64,000 nt of DNA from Methanoregulaceae archaeon UBA467 (GCA_002503825.1 DASP01000007.1:1-64000); one strand, 5' to 3'. Shown: positions 26,047 through 36,049, counted from the first letter of the stretch. The notes: a model not told the origin generated them from the sequence alone. Numbers and translations are program-made.

Positions 26047-26578
26047 TTCATTTTTTTGTTTATTCCATCTGGCATTCCAGACACTTTTCCTCTCTATCCA
26101 GTCTCCGGTATACCCATATCACGATCATGGGATCTGCAGAATTCATATCAAAGGCAGGTCAGATTTCAATAAAAATCCGGTTTTGTTGAAACATTTCCCG
26201 TTTTCCCACTAATCTTGTCGATGAACAGATACAAGGATTTCGAATGAAAATGGTGGAACAACCCACAATATAAGGAGATTTTAAATGAACATTTTCATGG
26301 CTCCGGAGTGAACCTTACTGGTTCATGTCCGTTTCAACAGAGTCTAAAATCCGGATTATATACCGGCTCTTCAAAAAAACCGATATTTTTTCTCCGATTA
26401 TCTCATTTTCTCCCGGAATTGATTTTTTCTGTAGGATATGCAACTCCCGGACCATTCATCGTGCATCCACAGCAAATGATTTATGCATGTATGATATCAT
26501 TAGAATGTTCAAAAGCGGGTGTACCTGCCTGTAGAAACGACACAGGTATATCCCGGACAGCAGAATAAGGTGATCATC
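26047..26578. other. Intergenic, no supported gene
   Basis: About 530 AT-rich bases. Short frames (for example 26308-26568) lack motifs and a ribosome binding site. The 3' end holds AAGGTGATCATC, the ribosome binding site of the next gene. Confidence 0.45.
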
Positions 26579-27208
26579 ATGAAATATTCAGTTATTGTCT
26601 GTATCATTCTTGCAGCGTTCATTATGTGTTCCGGTCTTGCAGCGGGATCCTTCTCCGGGCTGAATCTCCCGGAAAAAAATCCGAAAATACAGGACCTCCT
26701 CAATTCAGCACGGAATTTTGGCTCTTCTGCCAGCACTTCAGGGTCATCAATGACTTCGGCCTCCATCGTCTCACTGACATATCCGTACCAGCCGGTATCG
26801 CGGCCGACGACAATCACCTATCCATATCCGTCTCCGACCTACAACTTCCCGCCATTGCCTGTACCGACCTTACAGCCGCTCCCGTCTCCGACATCCTCTT
26901 CCTCGTCATCCAGGGAATGGGGATCGCTGCAGGTCTATTCCTCAGAGGACGGGCTCTATCTCTGGATAAAGTCAGCTTTTTTTGCAACGGACATATGGCA
27001 GAATTATGATATGCGCTGGCATGCGGGTGGATCCATTCCGGTCCTGTATGATGGCAACATACTTTCCGGTTCTTACTTCCTCAAAGCAACACGCGGGTCC
27101 GGCGAGACAGACCCTGTTGCATGGTGCGGAACTGCAGTAGTCCGTCCGGGCGAAGTGACCTATGTTGCGGTTCTTCCAACATACTGCCCGTTTGGCTGTG
27201 ACTGGTAA
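26579..27208 (+). CDS. Secreted protein with Ser/Pro-rich linker, unknown function
   Basis: 209 residues from the ATG at 26579, which has an AGGTGATC ribosome binding site; the frame is open upstream but without homologous-looking sequence. Signal peptide 1-22 (ends GLAAG). A Ser/Thr/Pro/Tyr-rich linker (~45-120) resembles glycosylated surface stalks. The C-terminal ~85 residues form a compact domain (WGSLQVYSSEDGLYLW ... RWHAGGSIPVLYDG) ending in two Cys (YCPFGCDW). The domain is not recognised. The CPF motif recalls the neighbouring PKD protein. Confidence 0.65.
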   Translation: MKYSVIVCIILAAFIMCSGLAAGSFSGLNLPEKNPKIQDLLNSARNFGSSASTSGSSMTSASIVSLTYPYQPVSRPTTITYPYPSPTYNFPPLPVPTLQPLPSPTSSSSSSREWGSLQVYSSEDGLYLWIKSAFFATDIWQNYDMRWHAGGSIPVLYDGNILSGSYFLKATRGSGETDPVAWCGTAVVRPGEVTYVAVLPTYCPFGCDW

Positions 27209-27313
27209 ATATATCCTTTTTTTTATCCCCGCTCATCCCGCACTGTTTTTATAAAAACCAGTTCTGTTGAAATCATCGTTTCGATAAAGCCTGTTCGATC
27301 CATTTCCCTGACA

Positions 27314-27438
27314 TGAGCGGTTCTCACCCCTCACTGCCCCACCCCGGTGCGGGATGGTCTGCAGGCAGGGTTATCTGGGATACTGTTCTTTTTTACCAGA
27401 ACTAATCACGGTCCTTATTGCATTGCGGGGACGCACAC
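27314..27438 (-). repeat. Structured dispersed repeat, copy 2 (inverted)
   Basis: Reverse-complement copy of the element at 8976-9100. It keeps the invariant core around TTCTGGTAAAAAAGAACAG and the two 3' hairpins: CCATCCCG/CGGGGTGG (a T-A pair changed to a T-G wobble) and TGAGGGGT/ACCGCTCA (outer G-C pair changed to T-A, plus one G-G mismatch). Located in the 645-base gap between the Ser/Pro-rich secreted protein and the secreted-family gene at 27854. Neither copy carries an open frame that is kept intact. Confidence 0.75.
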
Positions 27439-27820
27439 ACACGGGGGGGCATTCAGCCCCGGGAGTGTCGCGATGAGGTGTGCGGCGATTCTGTGACTGA
27501 CCAGTATTCCCTCAAAGAACTGAGTTCCCATTAACCCATACAAGACCGCGAAGAGACATTTTTATACACCTGTATCGTCACCGGACCCACCCCATTCCAT
27601 GAAAATATTTCGCTCATCTCAAAAAATTACCGACAGACTGTTTGTGACCGGAACGTCGTCCGGGTCGGAGGAACGGGAGCCTTGCGGTATTTCCGTTTAG
27701 GAGTATCACACGGTTTTTAGTGGGATTCGCATGGAAAAATTCTGCCCGTAGTCCGCAAAAATATAAAAAAAAAGGGTTACCGGAAATGACCATCCGGTAT
27801 GCGATGAGAAAGAGGACTAA
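27439..27820. other. Intergenic, no supported gene
   Basis: About 380 bases between the structured repeat and the terminator hairpin of the secreted-family gene. No coding signal or RNA gene recognised. Confidence 0.4.
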
Positions 27821-27845
27821 AAATAAGGGAAGTTTTCCCTTATTT
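27821..27845 (-). terminator. Hairpin terminator of the secreted-family gene at 27854
   Basis: AAATAAGGGAA, loop GTT, TTCCCTTATTT: 11-base perfect arms, eight bases after the stop codon on the minus strand. Its sequence differs from the TTCAGGA hairpins of the tandem paralogs. Confidence 0.7.
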
Positions 27846-27853
27846 ATACGGTA

Positions 27854-28678
27854 TCAGGCGGATGTATAGGTAATATCCTTTGCAAGGTCGAAGAGACCGC
27901 TCGCAGAGGTCACATCACTATACGTCACATCTGTTCCCTTTGCCGTCTCATTTCCAAGACCTTCCTGGAGGTGTGCATCTACATAGATGGTCGCACTTCC
28001 CACAGCTGCCTCGTTCATGTCACCGGGTGTCTGGTTGATACCCCTGATATCTGCAGAATACGAGAGCTCAACAGGAGTGTCAACCGACGAAGATGTCGTC
28101 CTTGCACTGCTCTGTGACGTAACCGATGCTTCTGTTACATCCATGCTTGATCCTGCCACGACGGTATCATGGGTTGCCGGAAGAACCTGGTCCTGGTCTG
28201 CACCCCACGGGCAGCAGCCGACGCTGTCAACCGTTCCGGTTGCAACAACATCAACAAGGATTGACTCATCAGAGAGCATCCTGCCGCCAGTCTGGCCGTC
28301 ACCGTCTGCCGAATATTCAACAACCCTCTCGGTATAGAGGTTGTCACCGGTTCCGGTCTTGTCAGCGGTATCGAGGTCGGTGTACTTGGCATAGCTCACT
28401 GCACCGTTTACGGCCATTGTGTCTTCGCGGTAACTTATCGTGGACTGTCCTTCTCCGTCTGCCCCAAGCGGGGGGTTATCGGTGAGATTTCCGTTGCCCT
28501 GCACATAGACAATTTCAGTATGTGCCGTCACAGACCCGATTGCGGCTGCACTTGTGGTAACAGTTATCCGTGCCGTTTCATTGCTCGCAGGAATAGTCCT
28601 GGCACCGGTTGCGGTACCACAGAAACCGATCATCAACAATGGGATGATGATAAGTACTATGAATAATTTCGTCTTCAT
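27854..28678 (-). CDS. Secreted protein, diverged member of the tandem family
   Basis: 274 residues with a signal peptide (MKTKLFIVLIIIPLLMIGFC ... TATGA). It shares the family blocks with the 9-12 kb paralogs: GAVSYAKYTDLDTADKTG, GGRMLSDESILVD, a Cys-Pro motif (GCCPWGA where the paralogs have LCPFAA), ELSYSADIRG for VDYNIKMTG, and VGSATIYVDAHLQEGLGN for MGSAMAYINAHIQEGRG. Overall identity is low, so it is an older duplicate. Alone with its own terminator; a possible surface-structure subunit. Confidence 0.8.
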   Translation of the reverse strand: MKTKLFIVLIIIPLLMIGFCGTATGARTIPASNETARITVTTSAAAIGSVTAHTEIVYVQGNGNLTDNPPLGADGEGQSTISYREDTMAVNGAVSYAKYTDLDTADKTGTGDNLYTERVVEYSADGDGQTGGRMLSDESILVDVVATGTVDSVGCCPWGADQDQVLPATHDTVVAGSSMDVTEASVTSQSSARTTSSSVDTPVELSYSADIRGINQTPGDMNEAAVGSATIYVDAHLQEGLGNETAKGTDVTYSDVTSASGLFDLAKDITYTSA

Positions 28679-28887
28679 TTCGCCACCTTGATCAAATAAT
28701 TATATCAGATCAAAATAGTCTACTATCCTCGAAGTATTTATAGTTTCTGAATATACGGTCTTTACAGGGGCAAAACAGATAAAGAATCACACATCTGACC
28801 TGTTCTAACCAGACCAGATTTTAAAGAAAATATCGAAAAAACAGATTTTAAACACAATTAAAAAAGTAAACAGGAGGTCCGGGAAAA

Positions 28888-29262
28888 TCAGGGGGTCAGT
28901 TTGCTGTTATAGTGGAATGAAAACGCAAACTGGGATATACTTCCGGTTGCAGATGACCGCTGGCTGAAGATTAACTGCGATGCAAGACCCCCGTTGTCAT
29001 TTCCTTCCATGAGGTTCCCGCGTGAGAATGCAGAGATGCTCCCTGTTGCCGGAACGTTGTTGAGACCGGTAAGGGATACTTTATAATCGACTTTTGGCTG
29101 GTCAGTACTTAATGAGCCGATGCTGGTAACAAGTGACCCGGTATTTCCGTTAAAGGTACTTCCCGACCCGACAAGGTTGCTGAATGAAACAGCACTGACG
29201 GGAACTGCGAAAACGAGCAGAATAGCAAAAAATGCTGCCCCGATAAATACAATTTTTTTCAT
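28888..29262 (-). CDS. Short secreted protein, C-terminal half of the same family
   Basis: 124 residues. Signal peptide 1-24 (ends PVSAV). The mature part aligns with only the C-terminal third of the family: VDYKVSLTGLNNVPATGSISAF for VDYNIKMTGFGDIPAMGSAMAY, LMEGNDNGG, LIFSQRSSATGSISQFAFSF. It lacks the DTANK and GRMISDES blocks. This is either a minimal domain version or an internally deleted copy, but it keeps an intact signal peptide and a good ribosome binding site (GAGGAATT), so it looks functional. Confidence 0.72.
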   Translation of the reverse strand: MKKIVFIGAAFFAILLVFAVPVSAVSFSNLVGSGSTFNGNTGSLVTSIGSLSTDQPKVDYKVSLTGLNNVPATGSISAFSRGNLMEGNDNGGLASQLIFSQRSSATGSISQFAFSFHYNSKLTP

Positions 29263-29431
29263 TTTAATTAATTCCTCCTCTTGATGAATGATCTTATTTT
29301 GTGACCGTAGATTAAATATCTTTCCTACATCCAGTAAGTGACACTTACTGCCCGGAAACCAGATATCGGGTTATTACCGGGTTTATAGCTGGTGTAGCAA
29401 GTATATATGGATTAAAAATAAAATTTATGCA

Positions 29432-31408
29432 ATGAAGAGTCCTCTGCTGACCATAATAATTGCACTTCTTATCGCCGGTATTTTTTCATCCGGTTGTCTC
29501 ATCAATCAGACAGAGACTTCCCTGGACAGGGGCAAACAACTTGAAGAGGCAGGAAATTATAACGAATCACTCAGGATTTATGATGCGGTCCTTAAAACAG
29601 ACCCCAATAATGCCGTGGCCTGGACAAAGATGGGAAATGTGTACCAGATTACGGGGCAGTATACAAATGCCCTTGACTCGTATGACCATGCTCTTGAGAT
29701 TGATCCCAACCTGGCCACCGTCTGGGGCTACAGGGGAAATACCCTCCACGCGATGGGAAAATACGAAGAGGCAATTGCGTCGTATGACAAAGCAATTGAG
29801 ATCGATCCCCATCTTGGGGTTGCATGGGGATACAGGGCCATGTCACTCGCCTCACTCGGCAGGTATGACGATGCATTGAATTCATATGACAAGGCCATCG
29901 AAACTGAACCAACCCTTGCCATAGCGGCCGAGAACAAGGGTGACCTCCTGAAGCAGATCGGACGATACAACGAAGCCCTTACAGAATATAACAGGGCTCT
30001 CGGGATCAATCCATCCCTGGCATCAGCCGCAAAAAAGAGGGGCGAGCTCTTCCAGGCATTCGGAAAATACAACGATGCGCTGCAGTCCTACAACTACGCC
30101 CTTGGCATCACACCGGACGATACCGGGCTTCTATTACAGACAGGATTTATTCTCACCAGTATGGGTGATTACCAGTCGGCCATACAGACATATGACCGTC
30201 TCCTTGCAATAAACCCGGACGATGCCACTGCATGGGCTTACAAGGGATTTGCTCTTAATAACCTTGGTAATTACCAGGAAGCCCTCGTTGCATGCGACAA
30301 TGCGGTCAGGCTGGACCCGGGAAACAGTGTGGGATGGAATAACAAAGGCTTTGCATTAAACAGCCTGGGTAAATTCGACGAAGCGGTATCGGCATATAAT
30401 ACATCACTTTCTCTTGACCCGTCAAACATTGTGGCATGGACGAACCATGGGTATGCACTGAGCAATCTTGGAAAGTACCAGCAAGCACTGGATGCATATG
30501 ACCGTGCACTGGCTATCGATCCCGGCCTCGCTGTTGCATGGGCTTATAAAGGGTCCACCCTGCAGCGGATGGGACGGTATGCTGAGGCCGTATCAGCATC
30601 TGACAGGGCGATATCTCTCGATCCTGATAATTTCATTGCATTGACAACGAAAGGCAGTTCCCTGAGCAGCCAGGGAAAATTCAAAGAAGCTGCAGCGGCC
30701 TATAACGACGCATTGAAGATCAACGGTAATTCTGCCACAATCTGGTTCAACAAGGGATTTGCACTACAGAGCGGCGGGGATTTAAATGGCGCAATCGAGG
30801 CGTATGACAGGGTTCTGGCACTTGAACCCTCCAATTCCCTTGCATGGATGTACAAGGTATCTGCATATACCTCGCTTGGCCGGGCTCAGGAGACTGTACA
30901 TGTCTATGACACCGTCCTGAAAAATGACCCTGACAATATTACCGCACTGATGAACACCGCATATGCATATGACCGCATGAGAGAGTATGACAATGCAATC
31001 CGCCTCTATGACAAGGTACTCGGTATCGATCCCGGCAACGACGTGGCGCTGCTCAACAGGGGTTACGAGCAGATCAACATCGGCAACTACATCGCTGCAG
31101 TGAAATCCTATGACCTTGTCATCGGGAAAGACCCGGCAAATACCGAGGCCTACATTTACAAGGGAATCGCCCTCTACAGGATGGGACAGTATGAAACCGC
31201 GGTCGCAACCTATAACAGCGTCATCGAAATTAATCCGAATGTCTCGATGGCGTGGACCAACAAGGGATATGCATTGATCAAACTTGGAAAAATCGATGAG
31301 GCGATCGCTTCGTTTGACAAGGCACTTGAGCTCGACCCTGGCAATTATGACGCATATTCCGGGAGAATATCAGCCATCCAGGTCTACTGGCCAGGGTACC
31401 AGGGCTGA
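29432..31408 (+). CDS. TPR-repeat lipoprotein
   Basis: 658 residues. The N-terminal signal ends in a lipobox-like GIFSSGC (Cys at residue 22), implying lipid anchoring outside the membrane. The rest is about 18 uniform 34-residue tetratricopeptide repeats, each near the consensus A-W-x-N-K-G-x-x-L-x-x-L-G-x-Y-x-E-A-x-x-x-Y-D-x-A-L-x-I-D-P. Such arrays form a superhelix for protein binding. It closes the surface-protein region; likely a scaffold, partner unknown. Confidence 0.88.
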   Translation: MKSPLLTIIIALLIAGIFSSGCLINQTETSLDRGKQLEEAGNYNESLRIYDAVLKTDPNNAVAWTKMGNVYQITGQYTNALDSYDHALEIDPNLATVWGYRGNTLHAMGKYEEAIASYDKAIEIDPHLGVAWGYRAMSLASLGRYDDALNSYDKAIETEPTLAIAAENKGDLLKQIGRYNEALTEYNRALGINPSLASAAKKRGELFQAFGKYNDALQSYNYALGITPDDTGLLLQTGFILTSMGDYQSAIQTYDRLLAINPDDATAWAYKGFALNNLGNYQEALVACDNAVRLDPGNSVGWNNKGFALNSLGKFDEAVSAYNTSLSLDPSNIVAWTNHGYALSNLGKYQQALDAYDRALAIDPGLAVAWAYKGSTLQRMGRYAEAVSASDRAISLDPDNFIALTTKGSSLSSQGKFKEAAAAYNDALKINGNSATIWFNKGFALQSGGDLNGAIEAYDRVLALEPSNSLAWMYKVSAYTSLGRAQETVHVYDTVLKNDPDNITALMNTAYAYDRMREYDNAIRLYDKVLGIDPGNDVALLNRGYEQINIGNYIAAVKSYDLVIGKDPANTEAYIYKGIALYRMGQYETAVATYNSVIEINPNVSMAWTNKGYALIKLGKIDEAIASFDKALELDPGNYDAYSGRISAIQVYWPGYQG

Positions 31409-31434
31409 CGGCGCCGGTAAAGCCGGACTATCCG

Positions 31435-32298
31435 TCAGCACCAGAAATGCTGGTACCCTTTTTTAGGGACTTTCACGCCGTCGACCAGGACTTCCTTTGC
31501 ATGGATAACAGTTCCTATGCGGGTAACATCCAGCCCGGTAACCGGAAGCAGATCTTCGGGGCAGGTAAAGAGGAGCTCAAAATCTCCTCCGCCGTACAGG
31601 GAATACTGTATTGACTCCTCTCTTTCCATCCCGGGGATTAACGGGAGATTTTGAGATTCTATGGCATACCCGCATCCGTTTGCGTCCACCATGTCATAGA
31701 GCGAGATGACCAGCCCGTCACTGATATCCATCATGGACGTCGCGCCGGCAGCTGCAATAGCCTGCCCCTCGCAGACTCTCGGCACGGGCTGGAAGAGGTA
31801 TTTATCAAACCGGTGATTCCCTTCAAGCGCCGCCTGTGCCCTCCCGGTCATCCCCGTAATGCAGAGGGCATCGGAAATCCCCGAACCCCTTCTCCTCACC
31901 AGCCGGTCTTTTTCAACTTCCCCGACACCGGTACTGACGAGAGTCAGTTCATCGTGGTGGTCCAGGTCCCCCCCTGCGAGTATGACATCGTATTCATCAC
32001 AACAGGCCTTTGCCCCCTGCATAATCTCCCTGAGTCGCTCTCCACGGTCAAGACCGGCGGCCAGCAGCACAAACCAGGGCCTGGCCCCCATGCTGGCAAG
32101 ATCGCTCAAAGTAACCGCAATGGCCATCCACCCCATCTGGAATCCGCTCATACCGGCAGGAAAATCACTCTTCTCGTGGAGCATATCGGTGGATGCAACG
32201 AGGTACCGGTCTCCGGACGGCAGGACGGCACAGTCGTCGAGGCAGTTTTCCCTGCCAATGATATCCATCACATCGCGCAGCAGTTCCCGGTCATCCAA
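31435..32298 (-). CDS. thiL: Thiamine-monophosphate kinase
   Basis: 287 residues, AIR-synthase/PurM-like fold. Visible motifs: DDCAVLPSGDRYLVASTDML near the N-terminus, AVTLSDLASMGARP, the ATP/Mg-binding GGDLDHHDELTLVSTGVG, and SMMDISDGLV. It phosphorylates thiamine monophosphate to the active diphosphate. Last gene of the rio2-DUF460-thiL operon, overlapping the DUF460 gene by 8 bases. No TPP riboswitch was seen. Confidence 0.92.
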   Translation of the reverse strand: MDDRELLRDVMDIIGRENCLDDCAVLPSGDRYLVASTDMLHEKSDFPAGMSGFQMGWMAIAVTLSDLASMGARPWFVLLAAGLDRGERLREIMQGAKACCDEYDVILAGGDLDHHDELTLVSTGVGEVEKDRLVRRRGSGISDALCITGMTGRAQAALEGNHRFDKYLFQPVPRVCEGQAIAAAGATSMMDISDGLVISLYDMVDANGCGYAIESQNLPLIPGMEREESIQYSLYGGGDFELLFTCPEDLLPVTGLDVTRIGTVIHAKEVLVDGVKVPKKGYQHFWC

Positions 32299-34243
32299 CT
32301 TTTTTCATCTCCTTTCCCCGTTCGGTTCGATATTCCCTGTAAATGTTTTCGATCATGCTGGCTTTTTTCCCGCGCTCGTATTCTCTTTCCGCTTCATCCC
32401 AATCAGCAAGGGCCGCCTGTAACGGCTCTTTTCGTGCCAGCCCCTGCTTTCCCTTTATAATGACATCCTCCTTTTCCGGCAGGAGGAGCGGCAGCCCTGA
32501 TTCGAGGAACGCCTCCCGGAACCGGGGGTCGTCAGGGATCCTGTCAGGATTGCCGACGATTATCCCCATGATACCCGTCTCTGACAGATCTTTTACGACA
32601 TTTCTTCCCCAGCCGTCGATACGGTCAACATAGAGCAGGTCCCCTTCGCGTATACCAAATTCCTCGGCAAGGTTTTTTACCCCTTCGCGGGTAAAAGAAG
32701 GCAGGATCTTAAGGGGAATATGGTCGGCGCTCAAAACCGGTTCGTCGAATTCTTTCATCCTGGCAACCCTTTTCCTGAGGTTCCTTGTCGCCCGCTCTTC
32801 TTTTCTCAGTTTCTTTTTCAGGTTCTGGATTATAACGTCCCGTTTTACGATCTCTGTATCCTTCCGGAGAATAAGGTCCTGGTTCGAACGGATTTTTTTC
32901 AGGCGTAACTGGAGCCTGGTCACGTCGTGGTCTTTTTTCCGGATATCTTCAGATAACTCCTGAACGAGTGTCCTCAGCCGTTTGACCGTCCCTTCAAGGA
33001 CACGGACATGTCCGTCCTCTTTCCGTTCAGGTTCGATCTCGGGGATTTCCTCTTCCTTTGGCCGGGTTTTTCCTTTGATTTCCCCGAGTACCTGTTCGAG
33101 TGACTGCCCGCGTACGATGCCGGCCCTGACCTCATCAAGGTCATAGCCGGGGGGAACGCGTTTCAGAATGCTCTGGAACTTATTTTTGTAACTCCGGTAT
33201 GCATCAAGGGCTGCTGACAGGGCATCCCTCTCGTGGTCATTCTGGTAGGTGTACGGCGAGGTGAGCTCAAATTTTGTCTCCACGCTTACGTCCTGCCTGG
33301 GGGTGTAGCCAACCGCCTTGAAAGCCCGCCTTATCTTTTCCACAGAAAAGGGCATCTCATGGACATCGGAGGCGATGATCAGTGGTTTGCCAGCCTTGTA
33401 CAGGGATTCTGTCACGTCTGACAGTGACATCTGCCGTGAACTCTGAAGGTGGAGAAGGTTCCCGTCGAGATCGAGAGCCGCAATCGCCGTGGTGGTACCG
33501 GGATCGATCCCGACAATGATATACCGAGGTTTTGCAGACAGCGGCCTGAACCGTATCCGCTCCAGCTTTTTGCCGCTGATTCGCACCTGGACGTCTGCAC
33601 CGCGATAGGCTGAAACCGGGATCCTGTCCCTCGACGCATAGACCACAAACGAGACGCGGCTGCACCCTCCAAAGGCCTTGGTCTCTTTTTTTTCATATTT
33701 CAGGCCTGAAGCGATGATTTCCATCTCGATCTCCCTGGCTTTCTGCTGAACCGCGCCGTGGATCTTCCGTACATAGCGGTTCTGGCTCCATCCGCCTTTT
33801 CCCGGAGACCGGTGACGACTCACCACGACATCACTCATATTCTCAAACGCTATCACTTCTGCTCCGGCACCGAGAGTCGCAACCCGTGCTATCGTCCTGG
33901 CTTCATCAAAGGGATCGAAACGGTTGAAACTGATGTTATACCGGCTGGCAACTTTTCCAAGTGTTTCCTTTTTTTCGCCGCCGGTCACCTGTACCAGCCT
34001 GACAGAAGGGGGAAGCGCCTGGAGAAATGAGAATAGGTCATGCTGGTCGACCGATATCTCCTGAAGACTGTCGACTGCAAGTATATCGGGTTTTTCTGCG
34101 GAGAGTATCCGAAAGAGCCGAAACCCTGTAACATCGGATTCCGACACGATCACGTCACCCGCCATTCTGACAAGGGCATAGGTCGGGCGGCGGGAACGGG
34201 AACGCACTGACCCCCTGATGATATCGATACCGTAAACCTTCAT
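32291..34243 (-). CDS. DUF460 protein: RNase H/RuvC-like domain with coiled coil
   Basis: 650 residues, typical length for archaeal DUF460. An N-terminal region is followed by an RNase H-like fold around residues 240-340, with the strand IIVGIDPGTTTAIAALDLDG carrying a RuvC-like Asp; then a long coiled coil (~400-510, rich in Lys/Glu/Arg) and a C-terminal domain. Function is unknown; the fold suggests nucleic-acid cleavage or binding. Overlaps rio2 (ATGA) upstream and thiL downstream; the link to the Rio2 kinase hints at ribosome or RNA metabolism. Confidence 0.85.
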   Translation of the reverse strand: MKVYGIDIIRGSVRSRSRRPTYALVRMAGDVIVSESDVTGFRLFRILSAEKPDILAVDSLQEISVDQHDLFSFLQALPPSVRLVQVTGGEKKETLGKVASRYNISFNRFDPFDEARTIARVATLGAGAEVIAFENMSDVVVSRHRSPGKGGWSQNRYVRKIHGAVQQKAREIEMEIIASGLKYEKKETKAFGGCSRVSFVVYASRDRIPVSAYRGADVQVRISGKKLERIRFRPLSAKPRYIIVGIDPGTTTAIAALDLDGNLLHLQSSRQMSLSDVTESLYKAGKPLIIASDVHEMPFSVEKIRRAFKAVGYTPRQDVSVETKFELTSPYTYQNDHERDALSAALDAYRSYKNKFQSILKRVPPGYDLDEVRAGIVRGQSLEQVLGEIKGKTRPKEEEIPEIEPERKEDGHVRVLEGTVKRLRTLVQELSEDIRKKDHDVTRLQLRLKKIRSNQDLILRKDTEIVKRDVIIQNLKKKLRKEERATRNLRKRVARMKEFDEPVLSADHIPLKILPSFTREGVKNLAEEFGIREGDLLYVDRIDGWGRNVVKDLSETGIMGIIVGNPDRIPDDPRFREAFLESGLPLLLPEKEDVIIKGKQGLARKEPLQAALADWDEAEREYERGKKASMIENIYREYRTERGKEMKKVG

Positions 34244-35100
34244 TCCCTGACCTTTTGAAGTGCTTCTTCCAGAGGCATATGAATATTGAACTTACGACCG
34301 AAATATCTGGTGATATTCTCAATATCCCTCCGGAGGATCTCGTCGGCGTTGGGGTGGTCCACCTCAATCCACTGCGGCCAGTCGATCAGGTAGACGGTCC
34401 CCTCGCTGTCGAGCATCACATTGTACTCAGAGAGATCTGAATGTATGATTCCTTTCCGGTAAGCATTCGCGGCATTCTCAAGGATGTCATTCATCACCGC
34501 TTCAGGTTCATCGGGCCTGCAGCGGTGGAGCGGCAGGCCGGGTATAAATTCCATGACCACCACGTGACGGTTAATATCAACCGGAAGAGGCACACTGACT
34601 GAAGTATGTAGTTTTTTCAAGGCTTCATACTCCCTTTCGGCCGAGTACCGGGAGGCAAATATCCACGGGCAGTGACCTTTGTCAGGCATATATTCCCTTG
34701 TAACACGCACTGACTGAAAGGATCGCTGCCCGATATGGTGGAATTTCAGGGCGAGCTGACCAAGTCCGAGTGCCTCGTATACGATTGCCTCCTTTCCTTC
34801 GCCTATCGGGCACCCTAGGGCCTGGACGGTACCTTTCCTGGTGAGCGAGAGGAGAGCAAGGGTGTCATACCCGGAAAATATCAGGGAATATCCTTCATAG
34901 GGAACGGTGTCAAACCGGACCATCCCCCTCTCCATGAGCCTGCCGATCCTGTAATTCACCTCTGACTCCGAGAGCCCGACGGCCTTTACGAGAATATCAA
35001 GAGGTACCCACTGGTGCCGCTTCATGAGACGCTCGATGGCTACCAGGACACGGATCTCGTATTTATGAAGAGTCCGTATATGATCAGCAGAAATTGCCAT
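34240..35100 (-). CDS. rio2: RIO2-type serine/threonine protein kinase
   Basis: 286 residues. An N-terminal winged helix (~1-85) is specific to Rio2. Kinase core: Gly-rich loop GEGKEAIVYEAL (~104-115), catalytic loop HSDLSEYNVML (~226-236) and metal-binding YLIDWPQ (~246). It acts in late maturation of the small ribosomal subunit. First gene of the operon rio2-DUF460-thiL. Divergent from the thiolase gene; starts are only ~50 bases apart. Confidence 0.94.
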   Translation of the reverse strand: MAISADHIRTLHKYEIRVLVAIERLMKRHQWVPLDILVKAVGLSESEVNYRIGRLMERGMVRFDTVPYEGYSLIFSGYDTLALLSLTRKGTVQALGCPIGEGKEAIVYEALGLGQLALKFHHIGQRSFQSVRVTREYMPDKGHCPWIFASRYSAEREYEALKKLHTSVSVPLPVDINRHVVVMEFIPGLPLHRCRPDEPEAVMNDILENAANAYRKGIIHSDLSEYNVMLDSEGTVYLIDWPQWIEVDHPNADEILRRDIENITRYFGRKFNIHMPLEEALQKVRE

Positions 35101-35152
35101 GTGTTCTACACAATTTATCTATCCTGATGATAAAGGTGATCTGATAAATCCC

Positions 35153-36049
35153 ATGCAATGCAGCAAATGCAGGCGCCCGGCCATAATTTACCAGCGGTAT
35201 TCCGGCCTGCATCTCTGTGAATCGCATTTTAATGCTGATTTTGAGGCCAAGGCAAAACGTGCCGTCAGAAATCACCGCTGGCTTGAGCCCGGTGACAGGA
35301 TTGCCGTCGCGCTCAGCGGTGGAAAAGACAGCAGCGCACTTCTCTGCTTTCTCACCTCACTGGTGGGAAAACGACGGGATATCGATCTCATAGGCATTAC
35401 TGTCGATGAAGGGATTGCCGGCTACCGTGATCCTTCCAATGCAGTCCGCATTGCACAGAGCCTGGGTGTTGAATGCCTGACCGTTTCGTTCGCAGATGAA
35501 TTCGGGGTGACTGTTGATGAAATTGTACAGAAACGGGGGGACAGTCTCTCGTGCTCGTACTGCGGCGTGCTCCGGAGGCACTGCCTCAACCGGGCAGCCC
35601 GATCTCATAATGTTACAAAACTCGCTTTTGGATTCAACCTTGACGATGAAGCACAGAGCGTTCTCATGAATGCATTCAGGGGTGACGCCGGAAGACTCCT
35701 GCGGGGAACCCGTCCGATTCCCGGAATGGTCACGCGTATAAAACCATTCATGTATATACCTGAACGGGAAGTAGCATTATACGCATTTATGCATGTCACG
35801 GGGTTTGAAATAGGGAAATGCCCCTATTCACATAATGCGCTACGGGCTGATATCAGGAACGTCCTTAATGATTACAGCTGGAGACACCCGGCAACGAAAT
35901 ATTCACTGCTCAACCTCGGAGAAGACCTGAGCAGGATCGGAGAAGGGTTCGCAGGAGAGGTGAACACCTGCAGCAATTGCGGGGAACCATGTGGGGATAC
36001 CTGCCGGAGCTGCCAGATGCTTGACGAGGTGAAACGTGATACAGGATAA
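35153..36049 (+). CDS. Ncs6/TtuA-like tRNA 2-thiolation protein
   Basis: 298 residues from ATG 35153 (MQCSKCRRPAIIYQRYSG); the earlier ATG at 35099 would overlap the divergent rio2 start. N-terminal zinc finger (CSKC...CESHF), PP-loop ATPase motif VALSGGKDSSALL (~residue 50), central CSYCGVLRR, a Cys at GKCPYSHNA, and a C-terminal zinc finger CSNCGEPCGDTCRSC. This TIGR00269-type architecture belongs to enzymes adding sulfur to tRNA U54 or U34 using an Fe-S cluster. The exact target site is uncertain. Overlaps the K+ channel gene by 14 bases. Confidence 0.87.
   Translation: MQCSKCRRPAIIYQRYSGLHLCESHFNADFEAKAKRAVRNHRWLEPGDRIAVALSGGKDSSALLCFLTSLVGKRRDIDLIGITVDEGIAGYRDPSNAVRIAQSLGVECLTVSFADEFGVTVDEIVQKRGDSLSCSYCGVLRRHCLNRAARSHNVTKLAFGFNLDDEAQSVLMNAFRGDAGRLLRGTRPIPGMVTRIKPFMYIPEREVALYAFMHVTGFEIGKCPYSHNALRADIRNVLNDYSWRHPATKYSLLNLGEDLSRIGEGFAGEVNTCSNCGEPCGDTCRSCQMLDEVKRDTG

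Noticed and set aside
8976..27438. Inverted repeats at 9.0 and 27.4 kb as ends of a large transposon or genomic island
   Set aside because: The enclosed 18 kb contains core, conserved genes (ribosomal proteins, RNase P, proteasome, tRNAs) and no transposase or integrase; the repeats are more likely independent copies.
31435..32298. TPP riboswitch for thiL
   Set aside because: thiL is the last gene of an overlapping operon and no THI-box sequence was seen near its start or the operon start.
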